In this document: positions 63,137-64,000 of the stretch, one piece after another
Layout of the letters: every line of letters begins with the position of its first letter
Numbering within the stretch: position 1 is the first letter of the stretch
NCBI RefSeq assembly: GCF_003605385.1
Contig: NZ_QYTV02000003.1
Coordinates: 248,001-312,000, forward strand
Origin: Siminovitchia acidinfaciens
GTDB taxonomy: Bacteria; Bacillota; Bacilli; Bacillales; Bacillaceae_C
DNA length: 64,000 nt
Direction of reading: 5' to 3'
Translations under genes and position numbers: made by a program
Notes under the pieces: generated by a model
The model's database searches: none
The model's input: the letters and a program-made list of their open reading frames with translations, nothing else
Told to the model about the DNA's origin: nothing

Positions 63137-64000
63137 TTATACCTCCATGATGATCGGTAGGATCATTGGGCGTCTTTTTGTTCTTTCGTATAAAAACGGC
63201 AGTAATGTGTCTGTAATCTCATTTTTGATTTCGGACCATTGGGTAGTTTTCCGGTCCATAACTCTGTTTAGATGCTTGGCAAGCATTCTTTGTGCTTCAT
63301 TAATCAAATCACCAGATTCTCTCATGTAGACGAATCCTCTGGAAATGATATCTGGCCCCGCAGCAATTCTATATTGCTCCATATCAATGGAGACAACCAC
63401 GATAACAAGACCTTCTTCAGATAGAATCCTGCGGTCGCGAAGGACAATATTGCCGATATCACCGATGCCGCTCCCATCTATATATACGGAGCCGGACGGT
63501 ATTTTACCTGCAACTTCTGCTTGATCGGAACTGAGCGCGAGAACATCCCCATTATCCATAATAAAGCAGTTTTCTTCTGGAATTCCGCAATCAACTGCCA
63601 ATTGAGCGTGCATTTTCTGCATCCTGAATTCTCCATGGATTGGAAGGAAAAACTTAGGCCTAATAAGACGGAGCATCAATTTCTGCTCTTCCTGTCCTCC
63701 ATGACCGGATGTATGGATGTTGCTGAGAGGGCCAGCGATGACATCAGCTCCGGCACGATATAAAAGGTTAATCGTTCTATTTACGCTATTCTTGTTCCCA
63801 GGGATGGGTGAAGATGAGAAAACTACAGTATCTCCTGGTTGAATTTGTATTTGACGATGTGTTCCATTGGCAATACGTGATAATGCTGCCATGGGTTCAC
63901 CTTGGCTTCCTGTGCAAAGGATTGTCACTTTATTTGCAGGCAGCCTGTTAAGCTGCTGTGTATTGATGAACGTATCCTTCGGAGCCCGGATGTAACCCAG
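63137..64000 (-). CDS. rnjA: Ribonuclease J1, C-terminal half (cut by window edge)
   Basis: The frame is open to the last base, so about 287 C-terminal residues are seen of a protein of about 555. RNase J1 is the 5'-to-3' exo- and endonuclease of mRNA decay and rRNA maturation. The beta-CASP part is clear: [56 protein letters not shown] and PIHGEFRM with the metal-site histidines; the C-terminal domain follows. Its place next to ktrC matches B. subtilis. Confidence 0.95.
   Translation of the reverse strand: MGYIRAPKDTFINTQQLNRLPANKVTILCTGSQGEPMAALSRIANGTHRQIQIQPGDTVVFSSSPIPGNKNSVNRTINLLYRAGADVIAGPLSNIHTSGHGGQEEQKLMLRLIRPKFFLPIHGEFRMQKMHAQLAVDCGIPEENCFIMDNGDVLALSSDQAEVAGKIPSGSVYIDGSGIGDIGNIVLRDRRILSEEGLVIVVVSIDMEQYRIAAGPDIISRGFVYMRESGDLINEAQRMLAKHLNRVMDRKTTQWSEIKNEITDTLLPFLYERTKRRPMILPIIMEV

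Overview
The window is chromosomal DNA from a spore-forming member of the Bacillaceae (order Bacillales). The evidence is an alpha/beta-type small acid-soluble spore protein, a Spo0E-family phosphatase, ClpE behind CtsR boxes, a complete liaIHFSR cluster, and a run of genes that recalls the Bacillus subtilis order (ktrD, acyltransferase and ogt; clpE-ykvI; ykvS; ykwC; ykyB; ykuJ; ykuL/darB; ccpC; ykuU-ykuV; ktrC next to rnjA). It is not B. subtilis itself: peptide-chain release factor 3, diaminopimelate dehydrogenase, a formate dehydrogenase cluster and many mosaic intergenic repeats interrupt that backbone. I see no rRNA or tRNA gene, no CRISPR array and no intact insertion sequence.

Layout. 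1-6.8 kb: a minus-strand block with a ROK regulator, an APC-type permease, a nitrate/sulfonate/taurine-type ABC importer, and a second, very similar permease cut by the window edge. 7-16.5 kb: an ACS-type MFS carrier behind a roughly 500-nt leader with a cre site, a metallo-beta-lactamase-fold hydrolase, and a glycolate oxidase operon glcE-glcF-glcD with a lactate/glycolate permease. 17-26.4 kb: prfC, an RND exporter, a TerC protein under a yybP-ykoY manganese riboswitch, a SASP gene, ktrD and ddh. 26.8-34 kb: a B12-binding radical SAM protein, an acyltransferase, ogt, a Spo0E-like gene, clpE and ykvI. 34-42.3 kb: a lipoprotein, a CPBP protein, ykvS, a YeiH-type exporter, two NAD(P)-dependent oxidoreductases, ykyB, small genes and darB. 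42.4-48.3 kb: two drug-exporter genes lying between darB and ccpC, then ykuU and ykuV. 48.6-54.4 kb: fdhD, an FdhF/YdeP-type molybdoenzyme, a DUF2294 gene and an oxalate/formate-type MFS carrier. 54.5-64 kb: a sigma-B stress gene, cvfB, a TrkA-C membrane protein, corA, liaIHFSR, ktrC and the 3' part of rnjA.

How the genes fit together. Carbon and one-carbon acid use is a theme: glycolate/lactate oxidation, formate oxidation with a formate/oxalate-type carrier, and several CcpA-type (cre) sites with CcpC nearby. Ion homeostasis tied to cyclic di-AMP is a second theme (KtrC, KtrD, DarB, a TrkA-C protein), alongside CorA and a Mn-riboswitch-controlled TerC. Envelope stress is handled by the Lia cluster.

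The most unusual signals are non-coding. (1) Two copies of one leader element, each ending in an intrinsic terminator and pointing into a formate-related transcription unit, look like an undescribed attenuator or riboswitch. (2) A mosaic repeat family at more than ten intergenic sites contains micro-palindromes with a constant AGGA-type centre and varying but complementary arms, and a longer palindrome whose stem changes in a compensatory way between copies. (3) A T-box-like leader follows a cre-overlapped promoter.
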